Of a DNA stretch of 35,170 nucleotides, positions 8,316 to 15,992 are shown in pieces. The position numbers and the translations under genes were made by a program. The DNA is from a bacterium (GTDB lineage Bacteria > CSSED10-310 > JAJRTK01). How positions within the stretch are numbered: position 1 is the stretch's first letter; every line of letters starts with the position of its first letter. The stretch spans positions 1 through 35,170 of the forward strand of contig JAJRTK010000420.1 of assembly GCA_024278345.1 (NCBI GenBank), read 5' to 3'. The notes below the pieces were generated by a model. The model saw only the letters and a program-made list of their open reading frames with translations, searched no databases and was not told where the DNA came from.

Positions 8316-8920
8316 TCCGAATCAATCTACTTCCCGTGGAAACCAAGGTCCAGATTCCCAAAGCTTACACGCATTTGGCCTTGGCATTGGTCCTCTTGCT
8401 CATTGGCGGAGGGGCCGTCTACCTGAGAAACAGCATTGTCCAAACCGCGCTGGCCGCAAAGAGATCCAAGGCCAAGGAAAAGACGGCAAGAGTCAAGGAG
8501 CTCCAGAAGTTCATCAAAGGGGTCAAGACCTTTAGGAAGACCAAAAAAAGATTGGAACGCAAGCTCGAGACGATCCAAACCCTAAAGGAGAATCAGAAGG
8601 GGCCGCTTCGTTTACTCGCCGAGCTTCAGAATCGGATCCCGCGTTCTGTCTGGGTGACGCAGGTCAAGTTGGTGAGGAATAGAGTGACGCTCAACGGACT
8701 TGGTGTCACTCTCAGCGCCGTCGGTGATTTGCTGGAAAATCTCAAGAAATCGAAATTCTTTTCCAATATTGACTACAAGAAGTCCAGGGTCACAACGAAG
8801 CGAGGCCACAAGATTTATACATTTATCATGACTGCCAGATTTATCGCTGACCCAGAGAGGCATGCCAAGAAAGCCAAAAAGAAGAAGAAAAAGAAAAGAG
8901 GTCGGCGCAGGCGCCGCTAG
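8312..8920 (+). CDS. pilN: Type IV pilus assembly protein PilN, with polybasic C-terminus
   Basis: This 202-residue bitopic inner-membrane protein opens with MIRINLLPVE, the conserved PilN INLLP motif that docks into PilM. A transmembrane helix (LALALVLLLIGGGAVYL) and a periplasmic coiled coil and ferredoxin-like domain follow. It forms heterodimers with PilO. The start overlaps the pilM stop by 4 nt. The oddity is a C-terminal run made almost only of Lys and Arg, about 20 residues at ~8862-8917, encoded by a purine-rich, slippage-prone stretch. Confidence 0.93.
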   Translation: MIRINLLPVETKVQIPKAYTHLALALVLLLIGGGAVYLRNSIVQTALAAKRSKAKEKTARVKELQKFIKGVKTFRKTKKRLERKLETIQTLKENQKGPLRLLAELQNRIPRSVWVTQVKLVRNRVTLNGLGVTLSAVGDLLENLKKSKFFSNIDYKKSRVTTKRGHKIYTFIMTARFIADPERHAKKAKKKKKKKRGRRRRR

Positions 8921-8977
8921 GCTTCGCTTCTGTCGATGGAAAGTGAAGGGCTGGTTTTCTTCTAGGGAGGTCGTGGA

Positions 8978-9535
8978 ATGGCCGGGATCGATGACATCAA
9001 GAATCTGGATTGGAAGCCCATTTGGGGGGCAACGGTCGTGCTGCTCGCCATCATGGCGGGTAGTTATTGGTATTTTCTCGAAAAGCCCGCCAACGAGAGC
9101 ATGAAGAGGCTGCAGGTCCGGATCGGCAAGCTTGACGGAAAGATCCGCGTGGGAGAGGCTGCCGAAAGGAATTACGGAAAGCTGTCTCTGGAGATTCGGA
9201 AGCTAGAAGACAAGCTCCAACAGACCATCTCAATCCTTCCTCAAGAAAGCGCCTTGGACAGGCTGGTCCGGCAGGTGGAAAGCTTGGCATTACAGTCCAA
9301 CTTGGACGTCAAGGTTTTTGATCCGGGCCGCAGACGGAAGAAGGGCTTTTACGGTATCCAGCCTGTCAGTCTGAGACTCAAGGGTACCTACAAGGATTTG
9401 GCCGGTTTCGTGGAAAAAGTCGCCAAGGAAGAGAGAATTATCAATCTGACGGATATCGTGATGAACGTGTCTAAGCGGTCGCTCAATATCTCCATGAAAG
9501 TGCAGGTGTTTTGGTTTGTCGCTGGAAAAAAATAG
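8978..9535 (+). CDS. pilO: Type IV pilus assembly protein PilO
   Basis: This is a 185-residue bitopic membrane protein. A short cytoplasmic tail is followed by one helix (ATVVLLAIMAGSYWYFL), a coiled coil to about residue 85 (LEIRKLEDKLQQTISILP), and a periplasmic ferredoxin-like domain with SLRLKGTYKDLAGFVEKVA, the typical PilO core. The ATG has an excellent SD, AGGGAGG at 8964-8970. It partners PilN in the inner-membrane platform. The gene lies 57 nt after pilN. Confidence 0.92.
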   Translation: MAGIDDIKNLDWKPIWGATVVLLAIMAGSYWYFLEKPANESMKRLQVRIGKLDGKIRVGEAAERNYGKLSLEIRKLEDKLQQTISILPQESALDRLVRQVESLALQSNLDVKVFDPGRRRKKGFYGIQPVSLRLKGTYKDLAGFVEKVAKEERIINLTDIVMNVSKRSLNISMKVQVFWFVAGKK

Positions 9536-9841
9536 ACCACTTGCGAAGAAAAGTTGGGTATAATCAACTGTACTCCCAAACCTGGATATCTCCTCGTGGA
9601 TCGTGACCGCCCGGTGGGGCGCGTTTCCATCAAGGACCAGAAAAGCCCCACCGGAGGCGTCGGATACATAGGGTGGGGTTTTCAACTCACCCGTGCGTGA
9701 CGTTCTTGGATCGACCGATGAGGATGACGGTGGAAATGTATGGGGCATTCCCCAGTAGGGACTTGATGAGAGTTCCGGTGTCAAGGGTGCAGGCGGTAAA
9801 CTGACTTTCTAGTGAGAGACGCCATGGATAGGAGCAACGAA
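9536..9841 (+). other. 306-nt structured spacer between pilO and pilP
   Basis: No gene is visible. The spacer holds TATAAT at 9559-9564 inside a small inverted repeat, AGTTG/CAACT (9552-9556/9565-9569). A perfect 10-bp inverted repeat, CCGGTGGGGC/GCCCCACCGG (9611-9620/9645-9654), follows, then a hairpin GGGTGGG/CTCACCC (9671-9677/9686-9692). PilP genes usually follow pilO closely, so this may be an internal promoter with a structured leader. I could not match it to a known riboswitch consensus. Confidence 0.55.
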
Positions 9842-10375
9842 GTGAAAAAAATACTTGGGTTCGCGGCTCTGGCGCTGTCCCTGTTTTGGGGCGGTCAGCT
9901 TTATGCTCAACAAACCGCCGATCCGTTGGGAGACTCTCCGGAGAAGGAAACGGCTCCTGGCGAGGTTCCTCAGGATCTCGAAACCAACCCCGCTCTGCTC
10001 GAAGGTGGAGAACAGTTCGACCAAGGTGGCCGAAACATCTTCGACGAAGTGATTGCGCCGAGCGGCACGAAAAGAGGTCCTCGCGCCGAAGGCCTTCCAG
10101 GAATGGACATCAACCGGGTCGTTCTCCAGGGCATCCTCATGGGAGGCCTCGGGAATGTCGCCTTGTTGCTGGGGTCGGACAAGCAGCTCTACCATGCGAA
10201 AGTCAATCAACGTTTTTACGATGGAGTCTTGATCGCCATCGAAAGAAACAAGGTGGTTTTTAAACAGGAGGACTTTAACGAGCTTGGGCAGCCCCGGCCG
10301 CCCATTCGCCGAGAGAAATTGTTGCACAAGAAGAAGAGAAATAAACGGTTGAAGATCGCTGACGGAGGTTCTTGA
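9842..10375 (+). CDS. pilP: Type IV pilus assembly protein PilP-like
   Basis: This ~177-residue exported protein is called PilP from position and fold features. After a cleavable-looking signal peptide (MKKILGFAALALSLFWGG, ending QLYA before QQ) comes a disordered acidic linker. A small beta domain follows, with DINRVVLQGILMGG, VALLLGSDKQLYHAKVNQ and IERNKVVFKQE, typical of PilP/HofP. It would bridge PilN/PilO to the PilQ secretin in the periplasm. I prefer GTG 9842, because AGGAG at 9830-9834 gives 7-nt spacing and a clean signal peptide. ATG 9824 and GTG 9812 are in-frame alternatives. No lipobox cysteine is present, unlike lipoprotein PilP homologues. Confidence 0.82.
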   Translation: MKKILGFAALALSLFWGGQLYAQQTADPLGDSPEKETAPGEVPQDLETNPALLEGGEQFDQGGRNIFDEVIAPSGTKRGPRAEGLPGMDINRVVLQGILMGGLGNVALLLGSDKQLYHAKVNQRFYDGVLIAIERNKVVFKQEDFNELGQPRPPIRREKLLHKKKRNKRLKIADGGS

Positions 10376-10484
10376 TGGAACGTTTCAGCTTCCGTTTTGC
10401 CCTTAGGGCTAAGCAGATTGTTGGAGCTCCGGTTCATTGTCGATCCGTGAGTTTGTACCAGACACAACAGGGGAGGGAGTGAAC

Positions 10485-12596
10485 GTGTTTCCAGGGGCCC
10501 GATGGTTGCGCCTAAACCGACTCGTACGATTTGGTTTTGCATTGGCGTTTCTTGCAGTAGTTCATGTGGTGGCGGCATCGGATGCGCCGACTCTCATTAC
10601 GGGAGTCGATGCGCATTCTATTGCCGGTGGAACTGAGGTTCTCGTTCAAACCGAGGGTCGTCCCCACTACACAGCTTACCTCTTAAACGAACCTCTGCGG
10701 TTGGCGATCGATTTTGAGCAAACATCGCTTACCGAGAGTGACTTGAGTCATCTCCCATCCCTAGATGCCTATATCCAGAAGGTCGAGGGAAAACCATTCT
10801 ACGGTCGCCACGGAAAGAGCGTTCGCTTGGAGTTTTTTCTTCGCGATGACGTGGCTTACCAACTCGCGCCATCCGACGGTGGACTACTTGTGTCGTTTTA
10901 CGGGGGGGCCCCCAGCCTGAGCGAGGCAACGGATAGCGCGGAACTTCCGGCAGCGGAGAAAGTAGAGGATTCCTCCGGCTTGAGCTTGGATGTTCTGAAT
11001 GTTGAACCACGGGCTGACTCCGTGGCTTTTGTGCAGGTAGCCGAGTCCATCGACCTTTCGGCCAATTCTGTCGCGGATCCCGTGGCGGAGACTCCAGAAA
11101 GTCTCGGCGAGGAGATGGTCGCGAGCGAGCCTCTCGAAGACCACGTGGCTCCAGCTTTGTCACTCACCAGCCCTTTGGATACGTCTCCGGCCGTTGACGG
11201 TGTGACAGCCACCAGCGAAGAGAAACTTGCTGATGAGCTCGTGGCTTCCGTGGTCAAGCCCGTCGCGGAAGAAGTCTGGATCGACTATCGCGAGCTGGAA
11301 GAAGCCCGCACCGTGGGAGATTCCCTCGTGGCAGCGGGGAAGGCCAATGAGTTCATCACGCTGGCTCAGGCAGACTCCCCCGCGGGTATCGATGTCTTGA
11401 GTGGCATGGATGCCTCTTCCACCCGATTCAGTGGCCGCCCCATCAGCTTCGACGTCAAAAAAGTCGATATTGTTGAGCTCTTACGCGTCTTTTCGGATCT
11501 CACGCAAATGAACATTCTCATCGACCGCGGGGTGCGGGGACGGGTGACAGCGAAACTCAGAGACGTTCCTTGGGATCAGGCTTTCATCATCATCCTCAAG
11601 AACCAGGGATTGGGGTTCACCATCGAGCAGAACATTCTGCGAGTGGCTCCGCTTAAAACGTTGCGCCGTGAAATCCGTGATCAACAACGGCTCAGAGAGG
11701 CTCGTCTTGTGTCCGAACCTCTCAATACGGAGATTGTCTACGTCAACTACGCCAACCCGAAACAGCTCCTGCGAATGTTGAAGCCACAACTTTCCAGGCG
11801 GGGCAAGATCCTCAGCGATGCGCGAACGAACACCCTGATGATCCGGGATGTGCAGCAAAATATCGACAAAGCCAAGCGAATGGTTGAGATCCTGGACGTG
11901 AGAACGAAGCAGATCTCCATCAGCGCGCAAATTGTTCGGGCGAACAAAAACTTCACTCGTGACCTTGGGATTGAGTGGGGCGGGACCTTGGAGGCTTCCC
12001 CGCGCCTGGGCAATGACACGGGTTTGAACTTTCCAAACGACATTTCCTCGACTTTTGGGATCTCAGTACCAGGTGGTGGCACCGGCACCGTGGCCTTTGA
12101 TTTCGGCAATGTTCTCGACAGCGTGAACATCAATGCGATCCTGGGCGCGTCAGAGGCTGTCGGGTTGACGAAGACCATCTCCACGCCTCAAGTGACGACG
12201 TCGGACAATGTCGCGGCAAACCTTTCCAGTGGCGTGAACATTCCCTATGTCAGCACGACGATTACGGGCGGAGTCGCGGTGGGCACCATCGTCTTCCAGT
12301 CGGCGACGACGAGCATCAGGGTGACGCCACACGTCACATCCGATGGCTTCATCAAGCTCAAAGTGCAGCTCAGCAACAATTTCCCCAGCGCGTTCACGGT
12401 GGAAGCGGGGCCTGTCATTGCCACCAACAGTCTCAGGACCGAAGTATTGGTCCGAGACGGAGACACTTTTGTCGTGGGCGGATTGAACTCTAGCGTCGAA
12501 GGTACTTCCCAGACGCGAGTTCCCTGGTTCCACAAAATTCCGTTTCTGGGAAACCTGTTTAAGAACAATTCCGTGACGAATGATTACACGGATTAA
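10485..12596 (+). CDS. pilQ: Type IV pilus secretin PilQ, ended early by an in-frame TAA
   Basis: This is the outer-membrane secretin through which the pilus exits. It has a signal peptide (FGFALAFLAVVHVVAASDA), then an AMIN-like peptidoglycan-binding domain at about residues 34-95. A long acidic linker to ~310 follows, then an STN/N0-type domain (~320-390), a secretin_N domain (~415-475) and the secretin core from ~479. GTG 10485 has GGGAGGGA 8 nt upstream. The frame ends at TAA 12594-12596 after VPWFHKIPFLGNLFKNN and NDYTD. Secretins at this point normally run on through T-E-L-L-I-F-I-T-P. Exactly this sequence continues in the same frame after the stop, so the product is 703 residues instead of about 743. 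See the adjacent entry. Confidence 0.92.
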   Translation: MFPGARWLRLNRLVRFGFALAFLAVVHVVAASDAPTLITGVDAHSIAGGTEVLVQTEGRPHYTAYLLNEPLRLAIDFEQTSLTESDLSHLPSLDAYIQKVEGKPFYGRHGKSVRLEFFLRDDVAYQLAPSDGGLLVSFYGGAPSLSEATDSAELPAAEKVEDSSGLSLDVLNVEPRADSVAFVQVAESIDLSANSVADPVAETPESLGEEMVASEPLEDHVAPALSLTSPLDTSPAVDGVTATSEEKLADELVASVVKPVAEEVWIDYRELEEARTVGDSLVAAGKANEFITLAQADSPAGIDVLSGMDASSTRFSGRPISFDVKKVDIVELLRVFSDLTQMNILIDRGVRGRVTAKLRDVPWDQAFIIILKNQGLGFTIEQNILRVAPLKTLRREIRDQQRLREARLVSEPLNTEIVYVNYANPKQLLRMLKPQLSRRGKILSDARTNTLMIRDVQQNIDKAKRMVEILDVRTKQISISAQIVRANKNFTRDLGIEWGGTLEASPRLGNDTGLNFPNDISSTFGISVPGGGTGTVAFDFGNVLDSVNINAILGASEAVGLTKTISTPQVTTSDNVAANLSSGVNIPYVSTTITGGVAVGTIVFQSATTSIRVTPHVTSDGFIKLKVQLSNNFPSAFTVEAGPVIATNSLRTEVLVRDGDTFVVGGLNSSVEGTSQTRVPWFHKIPFLGNLFKNNSVTNDYTD

Positions 12597-12716
12597 CTCA
12601 TCTTCATCACGCCCACAATCGTTGGGGATGAGACGGTCGAACGGCGGAGCCTGGTCTTTGAGGCCTATGAAAAAGAAGGCAACAGAGACGGCACGCCGGA
12701 GTCCAGCAATCCATGA
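12597..12716 (+). pseudogene. pilQ: In-frame continuation of pilQ beyond the TAA
   Basis: Thirty-nine sense codons follow the TAA in the same frame before a TGA at 12714-12716. They begin LIFITPTIVGDETVERRSLV. LIFITP is the conserved last strand of the secretin barrel, so the coding sequence was built to be read. A single-base change (for example TTA to TAA) would explain the stop. CTCATC directly after the stop can pair with GATGAG at 12627-12632, with an inner CCCA/TGGG. Whether this is a real mutation, an assembly error or readthrough cannot be told here. Confidence 0.85.
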
Positions 12717-12739
12717 TTCGTGGGGAAGGAGGGAATCTC

Positions 12740-13333
12740 ATGCGTTCAATTAAGTTTTCCCTGCAGGTCGTGGTCACGGCGGTAACTCTCGCTGGGTTGG
12801 GCTTGGGACTGGTGAGCTGCTCGGATTTAGGCAACACGAAAGCGCTTTCACATCTCATTTTTAACGGCATCCTGAAAGGAGACGGCGGGGCCTTTCTGTC
12901 CGCTGACGGAATCGTTTCCGAGGTGGCGGTTACCCTTAACGACGAAGCCGACATCTCCATCACGAACGATCCGGTTCGCGATACTACGGACGTCGCTTCC
13001 AATGAACTCTACGACGTACTTCTGAAGACTTACACGGTTTCTTTCGAGCGGACGGACGGAGGAACTGCCGTGCCTTCCACGTTTGGTGTGCGGTTGACAC
13101 AAAGGCTGCCCATCAACGCAACGAGTACGGTGACCTTGTTGGTGCTTCGGCCAGAGCAGAAATATGTGCCGCCGCTGGGAGATCTACAGAACTTCGGCGT
13201 GGAGCTTGAAACCGGGTATCCCACCATTCAAACTCTGGCGACTGTTCACATGTACGGGGAAAACCTCGTCGGGGATGGCATTGAACTGAAGTTCCAGTTC
13301 AAGGTGACCTTCTGCCGGAAATGCAAGGCTTGA
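12740..13333 (+). CDS. Predicted lipoprotein, unknown function
   Basis: This 197-residue protein has a lipoprotein signal peptide: basic MRSIK, a hydrophobic core, and lipobox LVSC at Cys27. The mature part is beta-rich with no family I recognise. It ends in FQFKVTFCRKCKA, a CxxC near the terminus. ATG 12740 has a strong SD, AAGGAGGG at 12726-12733. It is the sixth gene of the pil cluster, so it may be a pilus-associated or outer-membrane factor, but that is inference from position only. Confidence 0.82.
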   Translation: MRSIKFSLQVVVTAVTLAGLGLGLVSCSDLGNTKALSHLIFNGILKGDGGAFLSADGIVSEVAVTLNDEADISITNDPVRDTTDVASNELYDVLLKTYTVSFERTDGGTAVPSTFGVRLTQRLPINATSTVTLLVLRPEQKYVPPLGDLQNFGVELETGYPTIQTLATVHMYGENLVGDGIELKFQFKVTFCRKCKA

Positions 13334-13349
13334 AAGGAGCAGGAAGGCG

Positions 13350-14276
13350 ATGAAGTCAAAGACAACTCCCATGATGAACTGGCTCAGCATCCGCTCGACG
13401 CTAGTTTTTGCCCTCTTGCTTGGAGCACTCGTGGCCGCTTGCTCGCTGGATGAAGGCAGTGAAAACAACCTTCCCGTCGATCCAAGCGTCGTCATCGATC
13501 CCACGCAAATTACACTTTCGGTGGAACTGTTGCCCTTCAACGTCCCAGCCGATGGCGTGACCCACACAACCATCGTGGCGCAAATCCTGGTGGAAGGGAA
13601 GCCCGTGCCAAACGTGCCGGTGCTCTTCTACAGCGAATGGGGGCGCCTGTATACCGCGTGTACGACGCCGCAAACGGTGACTGCGGGGGCTTTTTCCAAG
13701 GGGCTTTCCACCAATTCCGAGGGCTTCGCCTCGACGTTGCTCCAGTCTCCCGTGCTGCCACACCTGTACAAGGACGACAACGAATCCAACACCATCGGTG
13801 CCTTTTTCCTGGTCAATGGCCAGATCTTCCAGACCATTAACTCCAGCATCATCTGGCAAGTTGGGCTAGCATCTTTGCGCTCCGCTCCAAATGACGTCGA
13901 TGATTCGATTTCAGTCACCGCCGAGTTCGTCAGTGGGCGTGGAGATCCGGTCTCCGGATGTTCCGGTGTTTCCTGGTCGACGGTTCCCACCAGCGGCGTA
14001 GAGATCCAGAACAAGAGCCTTTGTGATTCCTCGGGGCGAGCCCGCACGACGGTGAAGTTCAAGCGCTACTGCGATGCCGACAAGCCATCCTGCGATTCAA
14101 TCCTGGAGAATAATAAGTGTCCCGGCGGAACCACTGACGTCTGCAGTGTCACACTGGAAATGGTGGCGACGTTCAATGGGGCGGGCCTCAACGAATGCGT
14201 CTTGGATACCGATGCCAGCCTTGCGATCATCGGTTTGCTGGGCCTGAGTAGGCCAAGGGGTTGCAAGTGCATCTGA
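13350..14276 (+). CDS. Predicted lipoprotein with Ig-like (Big-1/invasin-like) domains
   Basis: This 308-residue protein has a lipobox VAAC (Cys31) after a long hydrophobic signal. The mature part contains two Ig-like stretches. The first runs ITLSVELLPFNVPADGVTHT, with VPVLFYSEWG and TNSEGFASTLL, which resembles the Big-1 pattern of adhesins. The second, around residues 175-300, is cysteine-rich (at least nine Cys). It lies 16 nt after the preceding lipoprotein gene, and AGGAG and AGGAAGG stand upstream of the ATG. The two are probably cotranscribed and surface or periplasm exposed. A role in pilus biogenesis or adhesion is a guess. Confidence 0.8.
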   Translation: MKSKTTPMMNWLSIRSTLVFALLLGALVAACSLDEGSENNLPVDPSVVIDPTQITLSVELLPFNVPADGVTHTTIVAQILVEGKPVPNVPVLFYSEWGRLYTACTTPQTVTAGAFSKGLSTNSEGFASTLLQSPVLPHLYKDDNESNTIGAFFLVNGQIFQTINSSIIWQVGLASLRSAPNDVDDSISVTAEFVSGRGDPVSGCSGVSWSTVPTSGVEIQNKSLCDSSGRARTTVKFKRYCDADKPSCDSILENNKCPGGTTDVCSVTLEMVATFNGAGLNECVLDTDASLAIIGLLGLSRPRGCKCI

Positions 14277-14419
14277 CCCCCGCCTTGATTCTTCTTGCAG
14301 GCTAGCTCCTTGCACCGGCAAAAAGCGGGCAACCGCTTCCATGAGTGAGTAGGTTCTAATGTAAACCGCTTGCCGTTGGCCTTTTGCCCCTAAGGGCGTG
14401 CCGGCGGGAGTCCCGCATG

Positions 14420-14442
14420 AAAGGGAGGTACGCCTCCCTTTT
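14420..14442 (+). terminator. Probable intrinsic terminator-like hairpin
   Basis: AAAGGGAGG (14420-14428) pairs perfectly with CCTCCCTTT (14433-14441) around a 4-nt TACG loop. Only a short T stretch follows. It lies 144 nt after the second lipoprotein gene and just before the next ORF, so it may end the pil transcript. The rest of 14277-14475 holds smaller hairpins (for example AGCGG/CCGCT near 14325-14340) and no gene. Confidence 0.5.
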
Positions 14443-14475
14443 GTGCATGGTCACGGTGTGATGTTGTGAGGTCCC

Positions 14476-15081
14476 ATGTCCTCTGTTTCTCGACAACCTG
14501 GTTCTTCGGATCCCACGACGTTTGAAGAATCTTTCGCCTTGGCTCACTTCATGGGTTCCCCGGTGGAGCTCACCCGGGAGGTCATCCTTCAGGAAGTTTT
14601 TCCCGGTGCCTTCCCGGACTCGGTTCCAGTTCAGGTTTCCATGAGCGAGCAGCGTGCCGGCGATGCGTCTCTCTCTTTGGCGGAAGTCGCGGAGTTCTCA
14701 TTCTAGGAGTCCGCGGAGGGGATTGCCGCTGAATCCTCCGATGAAGTGGCTGTTCCGGCTGCCGAGGTCACTCTGGCGGTGGATGATGCCTTTGGCCAAG
14801 CTGATGGGCAGCGTCGAGTTGTGGAGCTTCCGGAAACGGCACCCATCCAGACGTTGGCGTTGGTGGATCTTTATCTGGATCAGGGACTGGTCACCGAGGC
14901 GGGGGAGATGTTGGAGGCGATGCTTCTGGTGAACCCGAATGACGTGGGAATCCGCCAAAAATTGGCCGAGATCCAGGGCGGTTCTTTGGCCGTACTAACG
15001 CCGGAGGGAGCTCTTCTGGGCTGGCTGGCGGGAATTGAGTCAGTCAAGCGTCAGCGGGGTCTCGCCTTGTTGGTGGGGTGA
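14476..15081 (+). pseudogene. TPR-like gene interrupted by an in-frame TAG
   Basis: One reading frame runs from ATG 14476 to TGA 15079-15081, interrupted only by TAG at 14704-14706. Upstream of the stop the product reads SLSLAEVAEFSF; downstream it continues ESAEGIAAESSDEVAVPAAE. A TPR-like helix pair follows (ALVDLYLDQGLVTEAGEMLE, then AMLLVNPNDVGIRQKLAEIQ). Both halves have the same acidic composition, and the second half has no SD-supported start of its own (GTG 14746 has none). A single change such as GAG to TAG would explain it. If intact the protein would be about 201 residues. The function is unknown; it sits directly before a Roadblock-like gene. Confidence 0.72.
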
Positions 15082-15106
15082 TTGGCGAGCTATTGGGAGC
15101 TTTTTC

Positions 15107-15484
15107 ATGCCAGTTGAAACGGTGAACTCCATCGGTGGGCGCCTGAGGGAGCTTGTGGATCGAGTTCAGTCTGCCCATGCAGCCAGTTTGGTCGATGAGG
15201 AAGGTTTGACCATCGACAGCTACTGCGATGATTCGGCCAGCGTTGATTTCGACTCCCTGAGCGCCGAGCTCAACATGGTCCTCAACCGGGCGCGGAGTGT
15301 GGTGCAGCATCTTGAATACGGCAACATCCGCGAGCTCTCACTGGGGACAGAGGAGGTAACGTTGCTTTGCCACTCGCTCCCGGACGGATATTGCTTGGTA
15401 TTAGTTCTGGGAGCCGGTGCATTCATCGGCCAGGGGCACTTCTATCTGAAGCGGGCTGCCTATACGCTTCGTGCTGAATTGTGA
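15107..15484 (+). CDS. Roadblock/LC7-like (MglB family) protein
   Basis: This 125-residue protein has the single alpha/beta domain order of Roadblock/LC7 proteins: a first helix, then SLVDEEGLTIDSY, a helix ELNMVLNRARSVVQHL, LGTEEVTLLCHSLPDGYCLVLVLG, and a final helix. Such proteins act as co-GAPs or scaffolds for small Ras-like GTPases, for example MglB with MglA in cell polarity and pilus control. No mglA is in the window. ATG 15107 has GGGAG at 15095-15099 with 7-nt spacing. The call rests on fold pattern only and is moderate. Confidence 0.6.
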   Translation: MPVETVNSIGGRLRELVDRVQSAHAASLVDEEGLTIDSYCDDSASVDFDSLSAELNMVLNRARSVVQHLEYGNIRELSLGTEEVTLLCHSLPDGYCLVLVLGAGAFIGQGHFYLKRAAYTLRAEL

Positions 15485-15981
15485 GGATGACGTTGGTGGG
15501 GAATCGGCCCCGGGTGCTGGTGATCAACGGCCCGAACCTGAATCTACTGGAGCGGCGTGATCCCGAGCATTACGGGCGGCTCAGTTATGCTGAGCTTCTG
15601 GAGCAAATGCGGAAGACCGCACGGCTTCTGAGTCTGGATATCGTTTTTTTCCAGTCCAACCATGAGGGCGCCATCATTGACGCCATCCAACAAGCTGACG
15701 TGGATTGCCTTGTTGTGAATCTAGGGGGGTACACTCACACTTCCATAGCCATCGCGGATGCTTTGGATGCCTCCGGTGCTCTTGTCATCGAAGTGCATCT
15801 GAGCAATATTCATGCCCGTGAGCCTTTTCGGCATGTTTCCCACGTGGCGCGTCTGGCGTGGGGGCAGATTTGCGGTTTTGGTGCCATGGGGTACGATCTT
15901 GCCCTTCGGGCTGTCCATGAACGGTTTCAGGACCAAATCCACGCCAGCAATCCAAGACAAGAAAGAACCCAGGAGACCTGA
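15481..15981 (+). CDS. aroQ: 3-dehydroquinate dehydratase, type II
   Basis: This catalyses dehydration of 3-dehydroquinate to 3-dehydroshikimate in the shikimate pathway. The ~166-residue protein carries the family hallmarks: VLVINGPNLNLLERRDPEHY with the catalytic Tyr region, QSNHEGAIID (Asn and Glu), NLGGYTHTSIAIADAL, and VHLSNIHAREPFRH containing the catalytic His and an Arg. The more common NPGAYTHTS reads NLGGYTHTS here. GTG 15481 overlaps the preceding stop by 4 nt (GTGA), like other pairs in this window. ATG 15487 and GTG 15496 are possible alternatives. It is the first of an aroQ-efp pair, a common bacterial arrangement. Confidence 0.95.
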   Translation: MRMTLVGNRPRVLVINGPNLNLLERRDPEHYGRLSYAELLEQMRKTARLLSLDIVFFQSNHEGAIIDAIQQADVDCLVVNLGGYTHTSIAIADALDASGALVIEVHLSNIHAREPFRHVSHVARLAWGQICGFGAMGYDLALRAVHERFQDQIHASNPRQERTQET

Positions 15982-15992
15982 GGGCGAGTTGA

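Noticed and set aside
9571-9700. Possible c-di-GMP riboswitch before pilP
   Set aside because: The conserved GEMM sequence blocks are absent; only generic stems are visible.
10437-10484. Upstream TTG start for pilQ
   Set aside because: No SD there, and GTG 10485 has GGGAGGGA at proper spacing and gives a cleaner signal peptide.
12594-12596. Genome-wide reassignment of TAA to sense
   Set aside because: groES also stops at TAA (29069-29071), exactly at the normal family end, so TAA works as a stop here.
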